Below, piece after piece: positions 23,246-34,530 of a stretch of DNA of 64,000 bases. This stretch comes from Oegoconia quadripuncta (lineage: Eukaryota; Arthropoda; Insecta; Lepidoptera; Autostichidae): contig OX438754.1 of the NCBI GenBank assembly GCA_949316235.1, positions 5,131,501 through 5,195,500 of the forward strand, read 5' to 3'. The notes under the pieces were generated by a model. That model did no database searches. It was not told the origin of the DNA and saw only the letters and a program-made list of their open reading frames with translations. Position numbers and translations under genes: made by a program. Each line of letters starts with the position of its first letter. The first letter of the stretch is position 1.

Positions 23246-23442
23246 TCATCGGGGCATATGTGTGTGCACCGTATTCATTTTAATAATGTTGTCCTCATAA
23301 GTACAAATAGAGGCGTTACACCGTTTCGCGTTGTGGGTAGAACACCGCCATCTTTTCCTTAAACTAGTTTCCTTTTCACAATAGTATGTGTAACCATTGA
23401 GACTGAGCAAAGTTTTTCCTTTCTTGGACGTTACATATGTCA
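23246..23442 (-). CDS. mod(mdg4): FLYWCH terminal exon L
   Basis: Open for 64 codons after TTTTTGCAG, entered with TG, then TYVTSKKGKTLLSLNGY. Core YTYYCEK...RKRWRCSTHNAKRC (C-x7-C), with ASICTYEDNIIKMN and VHTHMPR. Its first 17 residues (YVTSKKGKTLLS) are closer to exons N and X than to its own neighbours, which hints at exchange between exons (inference). Confidence 0.88.
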
Positions 23443-24204
23443 CTGCAAAAAGAGAAGTTTAAAAAATCATTAAAATTATTTTTATGTCAATGTTATATAA
23501 TAGATTTTCAGGATCGCGGTCGACCTTACTCTTTGTCAGTACAGAACCTCACGCTAAGATATTATAAAATTATATCTTTTGTTGTACTAGAATGTGAAGT
23601 GCTGTGAATCTGGTAAGATCCTTATTCAGTATTGGACGTATGGAGGGACTAGTATAAGAAAAAAAGTTAAGAAATAATAAATTAATAATTTTATTTCTAC
23701 CACAAGATGTTATATAACATGTTTTTAGGAATAAGGTAGCAATTGTCTAACTTCAATGGTAGTGAACTTCGCCATTGGTCAATTCGACAGTTGAGGCGTT
23801 ACTATTGGCCGAGGAAGTTCAGTACTATCGAAATTAAATAATAAGGGCGTAGGTCTACGTCCAGCAGGTATCCTATTTTTAATACATTAAGATTTAGTAG
23901 ATATATCAACTAAGTTAGCTCTCCAACTGCTCCAAAATGCCAAAAGGAAAGGATAGAGTACCCTCGTAGCTACAAAAGGTAAACCTGTTTTCAAGCTACA
24001 TAGAAAGGAGAAAGGAAGAAAAATTATTGTGACACACTAACCATCATGTACAATGTGTATGTCATTGAGGGAATGTTCAACATATACCCAATGATATGTT
24101 AACATTAAAGAAAGAGAAAGAAAGAAAGAAAACATTTATTTCATACTTTAATGTCCATTCGTTATAAAATAAAAGTGTTAGTAACAAACAACTTAATAAC
24201 TATG

Positions 24205-24462
24205 TTAGTAAAATTTAAAGTGCTCATTGGATGACATGTGCATGGACACCCAGTGAGCGAGAACAGGGCTGTCCATACTCTCAGCAATGACCCTTAGGAG
24301 ACTGTTGTTACCACCTCGCACCCGCTCGCTCAGGAAAGCCACACGCTTGCACAGCACGGCATGAAACCCGTCTGTGTTCCAAGCGGCGAACATTCCCGAG
24401 GCGCTGCAGCGCGAAGGCAGTCCCATCAATCCCCTGAAGGTGCTATTACGCGCGCAGAGCAC
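24205..24462 (-). pseudogene. LINE RT C-terminal fragment
   Basis: GLPSRCSASGMFAAWNTDGF, HAVLCKRVAFLSERVRG, NNSLLRVIAESMDSPVLAHW: the conserved end of a lepidopteran LINE reverse transcriptase (SGMF..A..D.F.A..RK). The frame is open to its stop, but no RT core lies upstream. Confidence 0.75.
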
Positions 24463-25072
24463 TGAACGCTTAAAGTATTGAACATGACGACAATGGTGAA
24501 TTCTTGATCAAGGAGTTTGAAATATATTAAATCAAAATTCACACATACCTAGAAATATTTAATAGAAGTATATAATGTTGCTAGCGTACTTCTTTTCGAT
24601 GCGAGGCAAGTTTCAAGTTGCTAGCGTACTGAATTATCTTTATGAAATGAAATGAATTTATTGCTACAAGCATACATCTGCAAATTTGCAGATTTTTTGC
24701 ATTCAGATAATTCAGTATCGCCAAACCCAACCTTTTCAGGTGCACATAAAGTTGTCAATAAAACATAAGATATAAAACACATTTTTGTCAATCAAATCGA
24801 ATATTCGGTCGGTTTGTCCATCTAAAAGTAACTAATTTTCTTTGAGACATACAACTTTCGTATTTTATATTTCTGCCACACTGACAAGCTCAAATTGAAA
24901 ACAAAACTGTATTGTTGACAAAATTTAAAAGGAATTTCTTGTAAAATTAAAAAAAAACTAAAGTATAATTATTACAATTATTATTCCCACAGCCTGTAAT
25001 GTAATATTAAGATTGCTTTATTAATAAATCATCTTTAGAATATAGTAAAATATTTCTGGATAATGGGATAGA

Positions 25073-25295
25073 TTCTGAGGCGACTTCTTTAAACTAAAAC
25101 CAGTTTTGAGTGGTACTATCGCGTCTTCTTATTTCTGGAACAAAAAAACTGCTATACCTTAACACGTTCACAGACACTGAACCAGACACAATAGATGTTT
25201 TATTGTTATTACGTCTATAGGCTTTCAGTGTCCGCCAACGTGTTAAAACTGGTTTAGTAAAGTAAACTCTAAAGTAAGTGACATCAGAATCGGCA
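25073..25295. mobile_element. TIR element of the ACTAAAACCAGTTTT family
   Basis: Left GATTCTGAGGCGACTTCTTT and AAACTAAAACCAGTTTTGAG are mirrored on the right by AAAACTGGTTTAGTAAAGTA and GTGACATCAGAATC. The same inverted motif recurs at 37.6-37.9, 38.44 and 52.45-52.86 kb. The 97-codon ORF across it is incidental. Confidence 0.7.
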
Positions 25296-25387
25296 TCATT
25301 GTTCGTGTCTGTATAAATTATAACCTCATCAATTCCAATTTGACATGCTGCATTCTCCAAATTTTCTTCACCAACAGCTTCGAACAT

Positions 25388-25584
25388 TTAACGAGGTAAA
25401 TGTATATGATTCTCGTTCTTTTTAATAATGATGTTGTCAAAAGTGTTAATAGACGCGTTACAATGTTTGTTATGATGAGTGGAGCAACGCCATCTCTTCC
25501 TTAAGCCCTTATCTTTCTCACAGTAGTATGTGAACCCATGGAAACGAAGCAAAGGTTTGCCTTTCTTAGACATTTCAAGTATCA
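25388..25584 (-). CDS. mod(mdg4): FLYWCH terminal exon M
   Basis: Open for 64 codons after CTTTTCAG, entered with TG, then ILEMSKKGKPLLRFHGF. Core FTYYCEK...RKRWRCSTHHNKHC, with ASINTFDNIIIKKN and end NHIHLPR plus TAA. Upstream in-frame codons continue without a stop for another 80 residues into the intron, but they are not FLYWCH-like and overlap a TIR element, so the acceptor marks the real start. A different TIR element begins about 90 bp past the stop. Confidence 0.88.
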
Positions 25585-25689
25585 CTGAAAAGAAACGTTT
25601 AGGCAAATTGATAGAAAAACATATCAGACGAAATACACAGATCAATTTTTGCAAGTCGTCAATTTTGTAATATCCAGCAACTACTTTAT

Positions 25690-26083
25690 TTAATACTGCC
25701 GCGTCCCCACTAAGCGATATTTGTGGAGCGATGTGTCCCCGGAGACATCTGTCGACAAAGCCCCACGTCTTAGTCCACATCAGTTTATTCGAAACTATCA
25801 TGTCGCTGAAAGAGGTAGTGTTGTTCATCGCGGCTTATGTAATTATGGTTTTTTTTTATATGAGAGAGAGAGAGGCGGCAAACGAGCATGCGGGTCACCT
25901 GATGGAAAGCAATCACCGCCGCCCATGGACACCTTACATTACGTTACGTTACTTTAATCTAACTTACGTTAATCTAACAAAGTGACAAGTGTGCCTCGCG
26001 ATGTCGGGCGAAGTCTAGCAACGCCGCCCGATATCTCAGCGGCACATGTCGCTCGAGAAATGTTGCCTATGGGGACGCGGCTT
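25690..26083. mobile_element. TIR element carrying another repeat
   Basis: Ends GCCGCGTCCCCACTAAGCG and (reverse) CTAAGCCGCGTCCCCATAG are inverted. The centre (25847-25950) is a short interspersed repeat, GGTCACCTGATGGAAAGCAA and CACCGCCGCCCATGGACACC, very common in lepidopteran DNA. It interrupts the element just upstream of exon M. Confidence 0.65.
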
Positions 26084-26332
26084 AGACAAATATAAAATGA
26101 TTATATAAGCACCACTTGATTATATTTGAAGTTCGATATAAGGTGCAAAATTGCTTACCTTGAATTACATTCAAACTCATACTAACTCCCAAGACAATGT
26201 CGTAGGGCTATCGATCAATCAACCAAACATATGTATTCACACACACAAACACTCGACTCACAAGTACACGATCACCTTTTTATATAATAATATAATTTTA
26301 CGTTTGTTTACTTATTGATAATGTTGTTGTTT

Positions 26333-26620
26333 TGACGACCTGTTTGGTGTAGTGGTTAGAAACTCTGCTACTATACCAAATGGTCGCGGGTTCGAATCCC
26401 GCTAGGGGCATATGTTTGTATGATGAATACAGACATGTGTTCCCGAGTTATGGATGTTTTTCATTTATACATGTATTTATTTCCAAAAAAAATGTATTTG
26501 TGTAGTTTATCAACCATTTGGTATCCATAACACAAGCCTAGATGCTACTGTGGACCTAGATGGCGCTGTGTGTTTGTGCAAATACAAAGACAAGACATGT
26601 TCATGTTCAATGTAAACTGT
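26333..26620 (+). mobile_element. tRNA-derived SINE-1, tail variant 2
   Basis: A box TTTGGTGTAGTGGTTAGAA and B box GCGGGTTCGAATCCCGC are intact, followed by ATGATGAATACAGACATG and the alternative tail CTGTGGACCTAGATGGCGCT. The head can be drawn as a tRNA T arm, but the body shows it is a SINE rather than a tRNA gene. Confidence 0.8.
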
Positions 26621-26827
26621 TTTTTTTATAATCTGTCCGAAGGGTGAGAGATCTGTAATACAGGTTTTATCATTCACCAAGATATTCAGACGCTAAGTAC
26701 GTTTGGTCGTGCTACCAACAAATGTGAAGCTTAGTACCTATAGTAAAAAGGATTTCCCCCTCCCTTATTTAGGCCTTTCAAATGGCATTGCAATTCTCTA
26801 TTCTTTATTGCGTTCCAAAATGTAGGT

Positions 26828-27338
26828 ATACAGGTTGAATTTGAATTCGTGTAATTCCCATTACCTGGTAACACCACTCTTGATTACGAGCAACTTTCCT
26901 CAAGGAACCTCAAGGAACTTTTGGTGTTGCGGGTGTCCATGGACGGCGGTGATTGCTTTCCATCAGGTGACCCGCATACTCGTTTGCCACCCTCTCATAT
27001 ATAAAAAAAAAAACGGCAGCCGAATTCGATCAACAAATTTTGGACTACCCAAACAATGCAACCATTCTGAAACCACCTTTTGTATGGAAGGTCAACAATT
27101 TTCGGCTGGTGACTCCACTCCTGATTAAGAACAAGTATCCATTAGGACCCATAGCCGAATTCAGCCGAATATTATTGGACTTCCATACTCAAGATTGTTT
27201 CAGAATGGTTCACTTTGTATAGGTAATCGAACATTTTTTGATCGAATTCAACTATGGTTCCTAGTCGATAGTTGTTCGTAATCAAGAGTAGAGTCGCCAG
27301 CAAACAGGAATTACACGAATTAAACTTCAACCTGTAGT
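26828..27338. mobile_element. Foldback element 1, left arm interrupted
   Basis: The two halves are inverted copies over roughly 200 bp: GGTTGAATTTGAATTCGTGT at 26832, against ACACGAATTAAACTTCAACC at the right end. The left arm is broken at about 26912-27016 by the same GTGTCCATGGACGGCGGTGA repeat that sits in 25847-25950, here in the opposite orientation. Modules such as CTTGATTACGAGCAACTTTC recur within each arm. Confidence 0.75.
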
Positions 27339-29486
27339 ATATAGGAGGTGATATTAAAAAAAGTAACCGAAGATTATGGACCTTATAGAGCATAGCAATT
27401 GGGTTCTCTCAAAAATGGCAAGAAAGTAAAACAGCAATATTTCGCGTCGCACTTTTATTTACACTATAGTGTTGAGTGTAGATACCTAAATATAATAAAT
27501 ATAAAACACTCATATTTAGAATTTGTATGAACAAATGGATCTACAGCACATTAAATTAATTTAATCAAACATTTCTTTCACGGCTCATTTTCACATATAC
27601 ATGAACCCCGTTCACATACGCACTGTATCCCATGAATACTGGATAAACCGTCTACTGCAGATGGGTGTCCGCATGTCCATTAGATAATCACATTTTGACC
27701 TCAACAAAAACATTAAAGATTTAAGAGATTTCAACATTGCTTTTATTAAATCATGCCTTAATATAGTATTTTTTTTTATAAATAAAGAGTATGTTAATTC
27801 AAACTAGATCTAACACAGTATTTTTCAAAACATGGGTCAATCAATTAATAATTAGAAAGAGAAGGAAATTTACCATTCTGTTTTTTTTGGAAAAACTCTG
27901 CTATCTTACAACGTTATTTAGTAACGATTAGGGTAGATTTATGTCTTCGGCAAATTGGTAAAAGGCGACTAAGCGACTTTACACCAAAAACACCGATTTT
28001 AACGGCTCACCCTGCTGTGGTGATCCGTGGATGTTGTTTCAAGCATTAATCTCTTCATGTATGGAGCACCCGAACACTGTTTGGGATATCTCTGACCACC
28101 CCATTTGAGATAAAGGTCGTGATGTTATGTATGTATAATTACAACAAAGTTAACCCTATGGTTGATCGAGAGAAATCTGTCTATAGGATAACTCCGCCGT
28201 TGCTCCACTTACCTATGTAAGTACTTCGTAATCAACTTTAACCTACTGGTAAAAAACAATTGTACGGAGGTGTCCAGTCCAGGGTTTCCAAAAATAGTGT
28301 ATTTTATCCAGTATCTAAAATGGTATTAAGGTTTCATACAACCTTTAATATAAATAATATATATTTTTTATAAAAAATTATGCGTTATTTTCTGTATTTT
28401 AGTAATAAAAATTAAAGATGTTAGCATCTAGTTTGCGTGAATGTAGTGATGTGTTAAATAATTTAATTTTACTATAGTTGTATCGATTTTAGTGATAAGA
28501 CCGCCTAATTGTGTTCTATTGTTATCATCAAAATTATTGTAAATTATTTTGCGCAATAAAGAGTATTTGTATTGTATTGTATTGTATTGTATCGACATTT
28601 GATTTTTTTATAAATCCTAAGGAAACAAAGTACATCATAACTTATAAATTGAAATCTATTTCATTTACACAAACTTTAAAAATGTTTTCTTTAAAGGAAA
28701 TAAGTTGATCCCGTAATTTATCACAATCGCGAAAACCAATCTATAATGCAAGGTTATGGCTCATGTCTGCCAACTGTACTTCCTCGATGTAGGATAGCTC
28801 GACGTATGGAAGCTTGCGAGCTTCGCCGTAGCGACCCACTCGCTGTTCGGAGCAGAATTCAACTAGACCGCGAGGGGTAAATGTTTGTCTCATGAAAGCA
28901 AACACTTATTCCCGCCCGATTCATGGAGGATTAGATATTAAATCGGATGAGAATAGTCTATTTGACCCATTTATCGACACATATATAATTAGTAACATAT
29001 TAGTAACAGTTGGTAATTACAGACACTTATTCGCCCGAATTCCCGCCCGATTCATGGATGATTAGATATATATATATACCGAATAAGTTTTTTTACCGTA
29101 AGGAAAGAATAGTGCATATTAGGTAATTGAAATAGACAGTACTGGTATAGGAAGTAATTTTTTTTCTCTAAAGTAACATTGAATATGTGTCGCGTTTGTA
29201 CCTAGCCTATTAAATTTAATTAATAAAAAAAAAACTTGGAGAAAATACGAGTTCCTAATAAATTTCGCATGTTAGGAACCCTACGAATACTGCCAGTCAC
29301 ATATCCATCTCCGGCCAGCGCGTGCGTCGATGATTGTGAAAAAAAAACAAAACATTTATTTTTTTTTAATTAGAATGGGATCGCTCTTGACCTTATGCCA
29401 ATAACTTCTATTTCACTTACCTAATACGCCCCATTTTTCCCTTACGGTAAAAATACTCACCGGTATATTGATATATGTTTATCCGT

Positions 29487-29926
29487 TATCTAGTATCCGT
29501 GGTACAAGCTTTGCTTAGTTTGGGACTACATTATTGGTAGAAGCGTCCGAAATATTTATTTATATTATTTAACTTTTATTACCAAAACGCTAAAAATTTA
29601 TTTTTTTACATACGAACTAGTCACTATCGTTTACCATTAATAGTTATTATTTATATTTCTCTGCAGCTGCCTGTACTTAAAATCGAAGCAAAACTTTCGT
29701 GGCCCCATATACCGGTATCTAGTATCCGTAGTACAAGCTTTGCTTAGTTTGGGACTACATTATTGGTAGAAGCGTCCGAAATATTTATTTATATTATTTA
29801 ACTTTTATTACCAAAACATTAAAAATTTAATTTTTTACATAAAAACTAGCCACTGTCGTTTACCCTTAATAGATATTATTTATGTTTCTCTGCCTGTACT
29901 TAAAATCGAAGCAAAACTTTCGTGTA
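29487..29926. repeat. Tandem duplication, offset 229 bp
   Basis: 29487-29702 and 29716-29926 share TATCTAGTATCCGTGGTACA through CTTAAAATCGAAGCAAAACT with a few substitutions. One 8-base difference occurs near CTGCAGCTGCCTG. Each copy includes a SINE-1 tail plus unique sequence. It ends 70 bp past the stop of exon N. Confidence 0.82.
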
Positions 29927-29996
29927 TTGACTAAGATTTTTTTTATATAACCACAGATCCTTCGAGCCCGGTCCAGTAGAATTTTGAATCTAATAA

Positions 29997-30196
29997 TTAG
30001 GACCGAGGACTATGCGTGTGTTTGTTGTTAACTCTAATTATGACATCATCATAAGTGTACACGTGAGCGTAACAATGCTTGTGATTGTGTGTAGAACAAA
30101 TCCATCTCTTCTTTGCACCAGTTGTTCTTTGGCAGCAGAACGTATACCCCTGAATGCTAAGTAACGTTTTCCCTCTTCGAGACATCACATATTTCA
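29997..30196 (-). CDS. mod(mdg4): FLYWCH terminal exon N
   Basis: Open for 65 codons after AAATTGCAG, entered with TG, then KYVMSRRGKTLLSIQGY. Core YTFCCQR...KKRWICSTHNHKHC (C-x7-C), with AHVYTYDDVIIRVN and KHTHSPRS. A relative of F to M, separated from them by repeats. A 229-bp-offset tandem duplication lies directly past its stop. Confidence 0.87.
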
Positions 30197-30524
30197 CTGC
30201 AATTTGTAATATAATATTCTTTATTGCACCAAAAAAATTACATGTAACAGAGTAAAAACAATAGGTCATGTACAAAGGTGAACTTATCTCTTTACGAGAT
30301 CACTGCCAGCCAACCTGAGCATTGAAGTAGGAAACGGAGTAAATTTGGGGTTTAGCAGCAAATTGTATGCAAATGAAAAATTATACAACGAATACTAAAA
30401 CAAATACAAACATAAGATAACCAAATAATAAACTTACATTAAATATAATACATAGACCTACCTACTGCGATATAAATACATAACAAAAAATATAATATAT
30501 TATAAACCTACATACAAAATCAAA

Positions 30525-31420
30525 ATCAAAAATCAAAAAATGCTTTATTTTGTAGGTACACAGGGTAGGGTACACTTAAAATAGTCAGATTTAACATTTT
30601 TTAAGCTACTGCTTTTTCAAAAGCCACTTTTCCCCTTAGAAGAACAAGCAAGAAACTCGAGAGGTTGCTCTTTTTAAAAAAAGGTTTTTATGTTACAAAA
30701 TTATTAATTAGTATTTTATATTACAATATTTCATTATTAATTGTGAAGTAGCCTGGTTAAGCGAACGGCCTGTTCATGTCCATGATTGTTTATCATCTAA
30801 ATAATCTGATATTTTATAATATGCTTTCTTAATAAGTTTCTGTTTATAGTATCTTTAAATTTATTGAAAGGAAGATTTTGTATATCAACAGGAACCTTAT
30901 TAAAAAAGCGTATACATAACCGTTTGAATGAATTACTGACTTCGCGGAGTCGAATTATGTGACCTGCAAGTTTACCTTTATTTCTTGTATTGACATCATC
31001 TTTATCACTATTTTTCCTAAATGATGCTATATTTTTTTTTGACATGTATTAGATTTTCAAAAATGTACTGTGACGAAAAGGTTAGAATATTATACTCTTT
31101 AAATCTGTCTTTAAGTGACACTGCAGGTCTCAATTGATAAATTGCGCCAACGGCTCGTTTTTGTAAAACAAAGATTGTATTAATATCCGCGGCATTTCCC
31201 CACAGCAAGATACCGTAAGACATCAGGCTATGGAAATAACTAAAATATACTAATCTAGCAGTATTTACGTCGGATATTTGTCTAATTTTTTTGACTGCAT
31301 AGGCTGCAGAACTGATTCTTCGCCAATTTATGGATATGAGGACCCCATTGTAATTTGGCGTCCAAAGTAATGCCCAAAAATACAGTGGAATCCACAAGGT
31401 CTAGAGTGACATTTTTTATC
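30525..31420 (-). pseudogene. Jockey/CR1-like LINE 3' end: RT C-terminus plus 3' UTR
   Basis: RISSAAYAVKKIRQISD, ARLVYFSYFHSLMSYGILLW, FVLQKRAVGAIYQL and ILTFSSQYIFENLI, then, after a junction near 31030, TRNKGKLAGHIIRL, LCIRFFNKVPVDIQNLPFNK and LLRKHII. The 3' UTR continues to 30525 and ends in a repeated AAATC-type tail. The same UTR occurs alone at 20810-21060. Confidence 0.85.
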
Positions 31421-31561
31421 ATTATATTTGTGGGAACCTCCCTGACATTATGCAGTACAAATTTAACACATTAGATTTTTTCTCACTAACTAACAAATTA
31501 TTTGCCGTAAACCATTCTACTATTTGAGAAATAGCGTTGTTCACGTCGACAAATAATTATA

Positions 31562-31921
31562 TCACGAAAGATAGGAGAGGTAATGCTCTTTTAACCTTTT
31601 CTTAAATACTGCAAGTGAAGGGCTGTCCTGAATTAATTTTGGCAGTTTATTCCACATCAGCTGAGCGCGAAATGCAGATACATGATCATATTTACGCAAC
31701 CCGAAAATAAATCGAATGGCAAGATTTTGTAGGCGCGCAAGTATCTCCCCAGTCACATCCAAATAGCATACATCAGCGTAGTCGAGTATAGGGAGAAGAA
31801 GAGTTTGTGAAAGCATAATTTTGGTTTTAAAAGGAAGGAAGTTCTGAAGCCGTTTAAGAGAATTAACTTCTAAGAAGAGATATTCTATAGACCCAGAGTA
31901 TTCAGAGGGAGAACAACACAT
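31562..31921 (-). pseudogene. LINE RT C-terminal fragment, internally deleted
   Basis: LKRLQNFLPFKTKIMLSQTL, LLPILDYADVCYLDV and ARLQNLAIRFIFGLRKYDHV are the Jockey-like post-RT region. The following stretch jumps directly to LMWNKLPKLIQDSPSLAVFK and a stop, so the connecting helices are deleted. Confidence 0.8.
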
Positions 31922-32192
31922 TACAGTAACAGAGATGTGGCTGCGAAGGTAAATACCTACGCCATCGCCACCTACGCCAATACGGTCATTGCGATATAAC
32001 CGCTATCCGGGAAGAGAACAAGAAGTTGAGGGTTGAGCCATGTTTCAGAAACTAAAAGACAATCAACAACGCCAATGCTAAAGGAAGTGAGAAATACAGA
32101 ATAATGAGTTAAAATGCCCTGCGCGTTATTGATTTTACATCGAGAGATTGGGAATCAGTGTCAAACGAGTCGTCACTGTTTCGTCGTCGTCA

Positions 32193-32432
32193 CACGACGA
32201 CCGATTGGTGTAGTGGATAGTGACCCTATCAGCGAAACCAACTGTTGCGGGTTCGAATCACGCGAGGGGTAAATGTTTGTGTGATGAATACGAACATTTA
32301 TTCCCGAGTCTTGGATGTTTATATAAATATATATGTATGTTTATCCGTTATCTGGTATCCATAACACAAACTTTGCTTAGTTTGGGACTAGATGGTTGGT
32401 GTAAGTGTCCGAAATATTTATTATTATTATAT
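32193..32432 (+). mobile_element. tRNA-derived SINE-1
   Basis: Well-preserved copy: CGACCGATTGGTGTAGTGG (A box), TTGCGGGTTCGAATCACGC (B box), a body including GTGATGAATACGAACAT and the tail TTAGTTTGGGACTAGATGG...GTGTCCGAAATATTTATT. It sits between a LINE ORF1 remnant and RT remnants on the opposite strand. Confidence 0.85.
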
Positions 32433-32503
32433 TTTAAATTCTTCTTAATTCTTTTTCTTCCGAAAAATACCGCTCCGCAAGGGCCTTAGTTCTAAGATTC
32501 CTT

Positions 32504-33200
32504 CTACTTAGCAGAGTGTTTCTTGTCCGTAGCAGATGTCACGCCAGAGTGTTTAGTGATGAGCAGCGTGAGTTCACCCTTAGTGAACACCTTCTTACGA
32601 GCCCCATCAGGCTGCAGAATCGTTACAGTACCATCTACAGTCCAGCAACGTTTGACTCCAAAGTGTTTACGGGCAGCAACGAAGACTTCTCCACGCATTT
32701 TTGTTAGAAATTAAGCCACCGAAGTATTAAGGAACCTTTAAGACGCTTCTTGGCCTGCCATACATCTAGACGGGATGTATAATTAGCAAAGCGGATCAAA
32801 ACAGGTCGTGCTTTGTCCGCCTTGTTCCCCAAACGATGGCAAGCCTCAATATCGTTGATGACTGCAACAGACATCTTCAATTTGCCGGCTAATATCTCCC
32901 GGATCCTGTGTTGTATCTCTTCACCATCCTGCTCAGACATAACTCGAAATAACATCACCTTCCTGCGAAAATGGGTCTCCAAACGGTCTATATTACTAAG
33001 CAAAAGCTCCTCTTGAGTTCGCAGCTTACCCAAGGCCTTCCATACAAAGGCCTAAAATTTGTTGTACTTCGTAGCCAAGGTCTTGACAGTGAAGGTTGCA
33101 GAATTTGCGGCTTGCTGGAGACCTCGTTGAAACTCGTCCATCCTAGATGTGGATAGTGATGCAAGGTCTGCCATGTTCTTGGATAGTTCCGCTGCTGTGT
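32504..33200 (-). pseudogene. LINE ORF1 of the Baculo_FP-like type, frame-shifted
   Basis: A coiled-coil segment (ELLLSNIDRLETHFRR) is followed by MSEQDGEEIQHRIREIL, DIEACHRLGNKADKARPVLI and QAKKRLKGS. After a frame shift and stop near 32735, FLTKMRGEVFVAARKHFGVK and CWTVDGTVTILQPDG follow. This arrangement is common in lepidopteran LINE ORF1 proteins. It may be the 5' half of the RT fragments at 30.5-31.9 kb. Confidence 0.75.
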
Positions 33201-33693
33201 TCTCCATTATATTGTGCAGTGTTGGTGGTGAAACTTCGTGAAAACGTATGCTTAGTGAGGAAAAAATTTAGTTAACTTGCGAGTGGCATGTAATTTATAT
33301 CATGAAATATTGAAATAAATTTAATAATTAATATTAGTTTTGGAGTTTATTGCGTAAGCTGTTGACAGTTTAATGCCTATCCGTAGAACAAATTTTAAAA
33401 TAACGTATTTTAATGTAACGATCTTGGTCCCAAGTAGGGTGGTCGTTGATATCCCAAACATAATCGTTCGGGTTTCCCAGACATTAAAGTTAATAGGTAC
33501 TTGAAACAATATCCACGATTCACCGTTCGAAATACAAAAAGTGAAACCTAATTTGAGTTCACGAATTTGATAAATGCTTAGTACTTTCTAAAACTAAAAC
33601 TTTTCGAGGTATGACGTGACATAATATGTGGGAAAAATTGTAGATAGACCTACCTACTGATTGTTATCAAACGATGGTATAACATAACAGTAT

Positions 33694-33875
33694 TCAGTGG
33701 TTATGGCAATTATTTATTTTAACAATGATACTGTCTAACGTTAAAACACACGCCCGGCAGTTATGGTTTTTAGAGCACCGCCATCTTGTTTTTGGTCCAT
33801 TTATTCGATGCTTGCAATATGTGTAGTTACTGACTTTTAACAAATCGGTTCCTCGACTGGATTTCACGATTATCG
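33694..33875 (-). CDS. mod(mdg4): FLYWCH terminal exon O
   Basis: Open for 59 codons after CATTTCAG, entered with CG, then IIVKSSRGTDLLKVSNY. Core YTYCKH...KTRWRCSKNHNC (C-x5-C), then RACVLTLDSIIVKIN and CHNH plus TGA. There is no ATG in the frame, so start-codon-based gene finders would miss it. Sister of P, 470 bp away, with which it shares KSxRGT, VxNY, KTRWR and the shortened cysteine loop. Confidence 0.85.
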
Positions 33876-34348
33876 CTGAAATGAAAAAGCCAAAAACTTT
33901 TATTAATACGACTACAATATACCCTGTTGGTATAGTGAAATTTTAGATAGCAACTACAAAAGAGTTGTAGCTACTCAAAAACAATACAAATACACTTTAT
34001 TGCACAACATAAAAGAAGATACAGAAAACGTTTATTTGACATCCCTAACTTTTGAAAAATTATTTCAGATTAAAAAAAATGTACATTATGATATGTATAA
34101 TATTCCTTTTCCATAATAATTATAGTTATATTATTAAGTTTCTACAAGCCAATAGAGTAGTTGATTGAAATCCTGGTAAAATGTATGGGGTTGTAATTTC
34201 TGTAATTTCTAGTTCTTCTTTGTACACAAGTATAAATTAAAAATCATCTAGGAACTCTCGATCAACTCTCGAATTAAACCAACTGTTGAAAGCTAAATAT
34301 AGATTAGATAAATTAGATTTTAAGTACTAAATCAGATGTCCATAGTGT

Positions 34349-34530
34349 TCAATGATTATGACAATCATTTATTTTCACAATGACGCTGTTGAACATAAAT
34401 AAACATGCACGGTATTTGTTACTTCTAGAATACCGCCATCTTGTTTTTTCGCCGATCGGCTTATGCCAGTAATTTATGTAGTTACCAACTTTGATTAAAT
34501 TGGTCCCTCGGATTGATTTAACGATTATGG
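34349..34530 (-). CDS. mod(mdg4): FLYWCH-like terminal exon P lacking both zinc cysteines
   Basis: Open for 59 codons after CCTTTAG, entered with CC, then IIVKSIRGTNLIKVGNY. Fold-defining residues remain (NYINYW, KTRWR, end CHNH), but both presumed zinc cysteines are tyrosine: WRYSRSNKY where sister O has WRCSKNHNC. The cysteine after RA (RACLF) is not at a ligand position in the other exons. With the frame and acceptor intact, it is either a young non-functional exon or a domain that no longer binds zinc. A single G-to-A change can make each Cys-to-Tyr replacement. Confidence 0.75.

Larger units (their letters stand above)
14732..26332. other. Spacers among exons H to M
   Basis: No feature recognised in 14732-15566, 16180-16759, 17766-18047, 18701-19592 (19345-19425 resembles a LINE end, TTTATTTGGGGTCGACGCAG), 19790-20452, 21061-21415, 21616-21984, 23443-24204, 24463-25072 and 26084-26332. 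22440-22600 resembles a LINE 3' UTR (AAGAGCAACCCTGCAGTTTC). I looked for FLYWCH remnants here and saw none beyond G. Confidence 0.4.

Noticed and set aside
24121..24135. AAAG repeats and other simple tandem runs as possible CRISPR or regulatory arrays
   Set aside because: Low-complexity sequence only; a CRISPR array is not expected in an insect genome and no spaced repeats were seen.
25094..25387. 97-codon ORF directly after exon M
   Set aside because: It spans a TIR element and begins next to the exon's stop by chance.
25585..25828. N-terminal extension of exon M up to an in-frame ATG
   Set aside because: The acceptor at 25585-25587 and homology to sister exons place the start at 25584; the upstream codons lie over a TIR element. 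The same reasoning applies to the upstream methionines of H, I, J, K, N, T and W.
26380..26405. tRNA-like segment with intact B box (also at 32245, 42710, 55090, 63650)
   Set aside because: Each is the head of a SINE with a shared body; no full cloverleaf with acceptor stem could be drawn.
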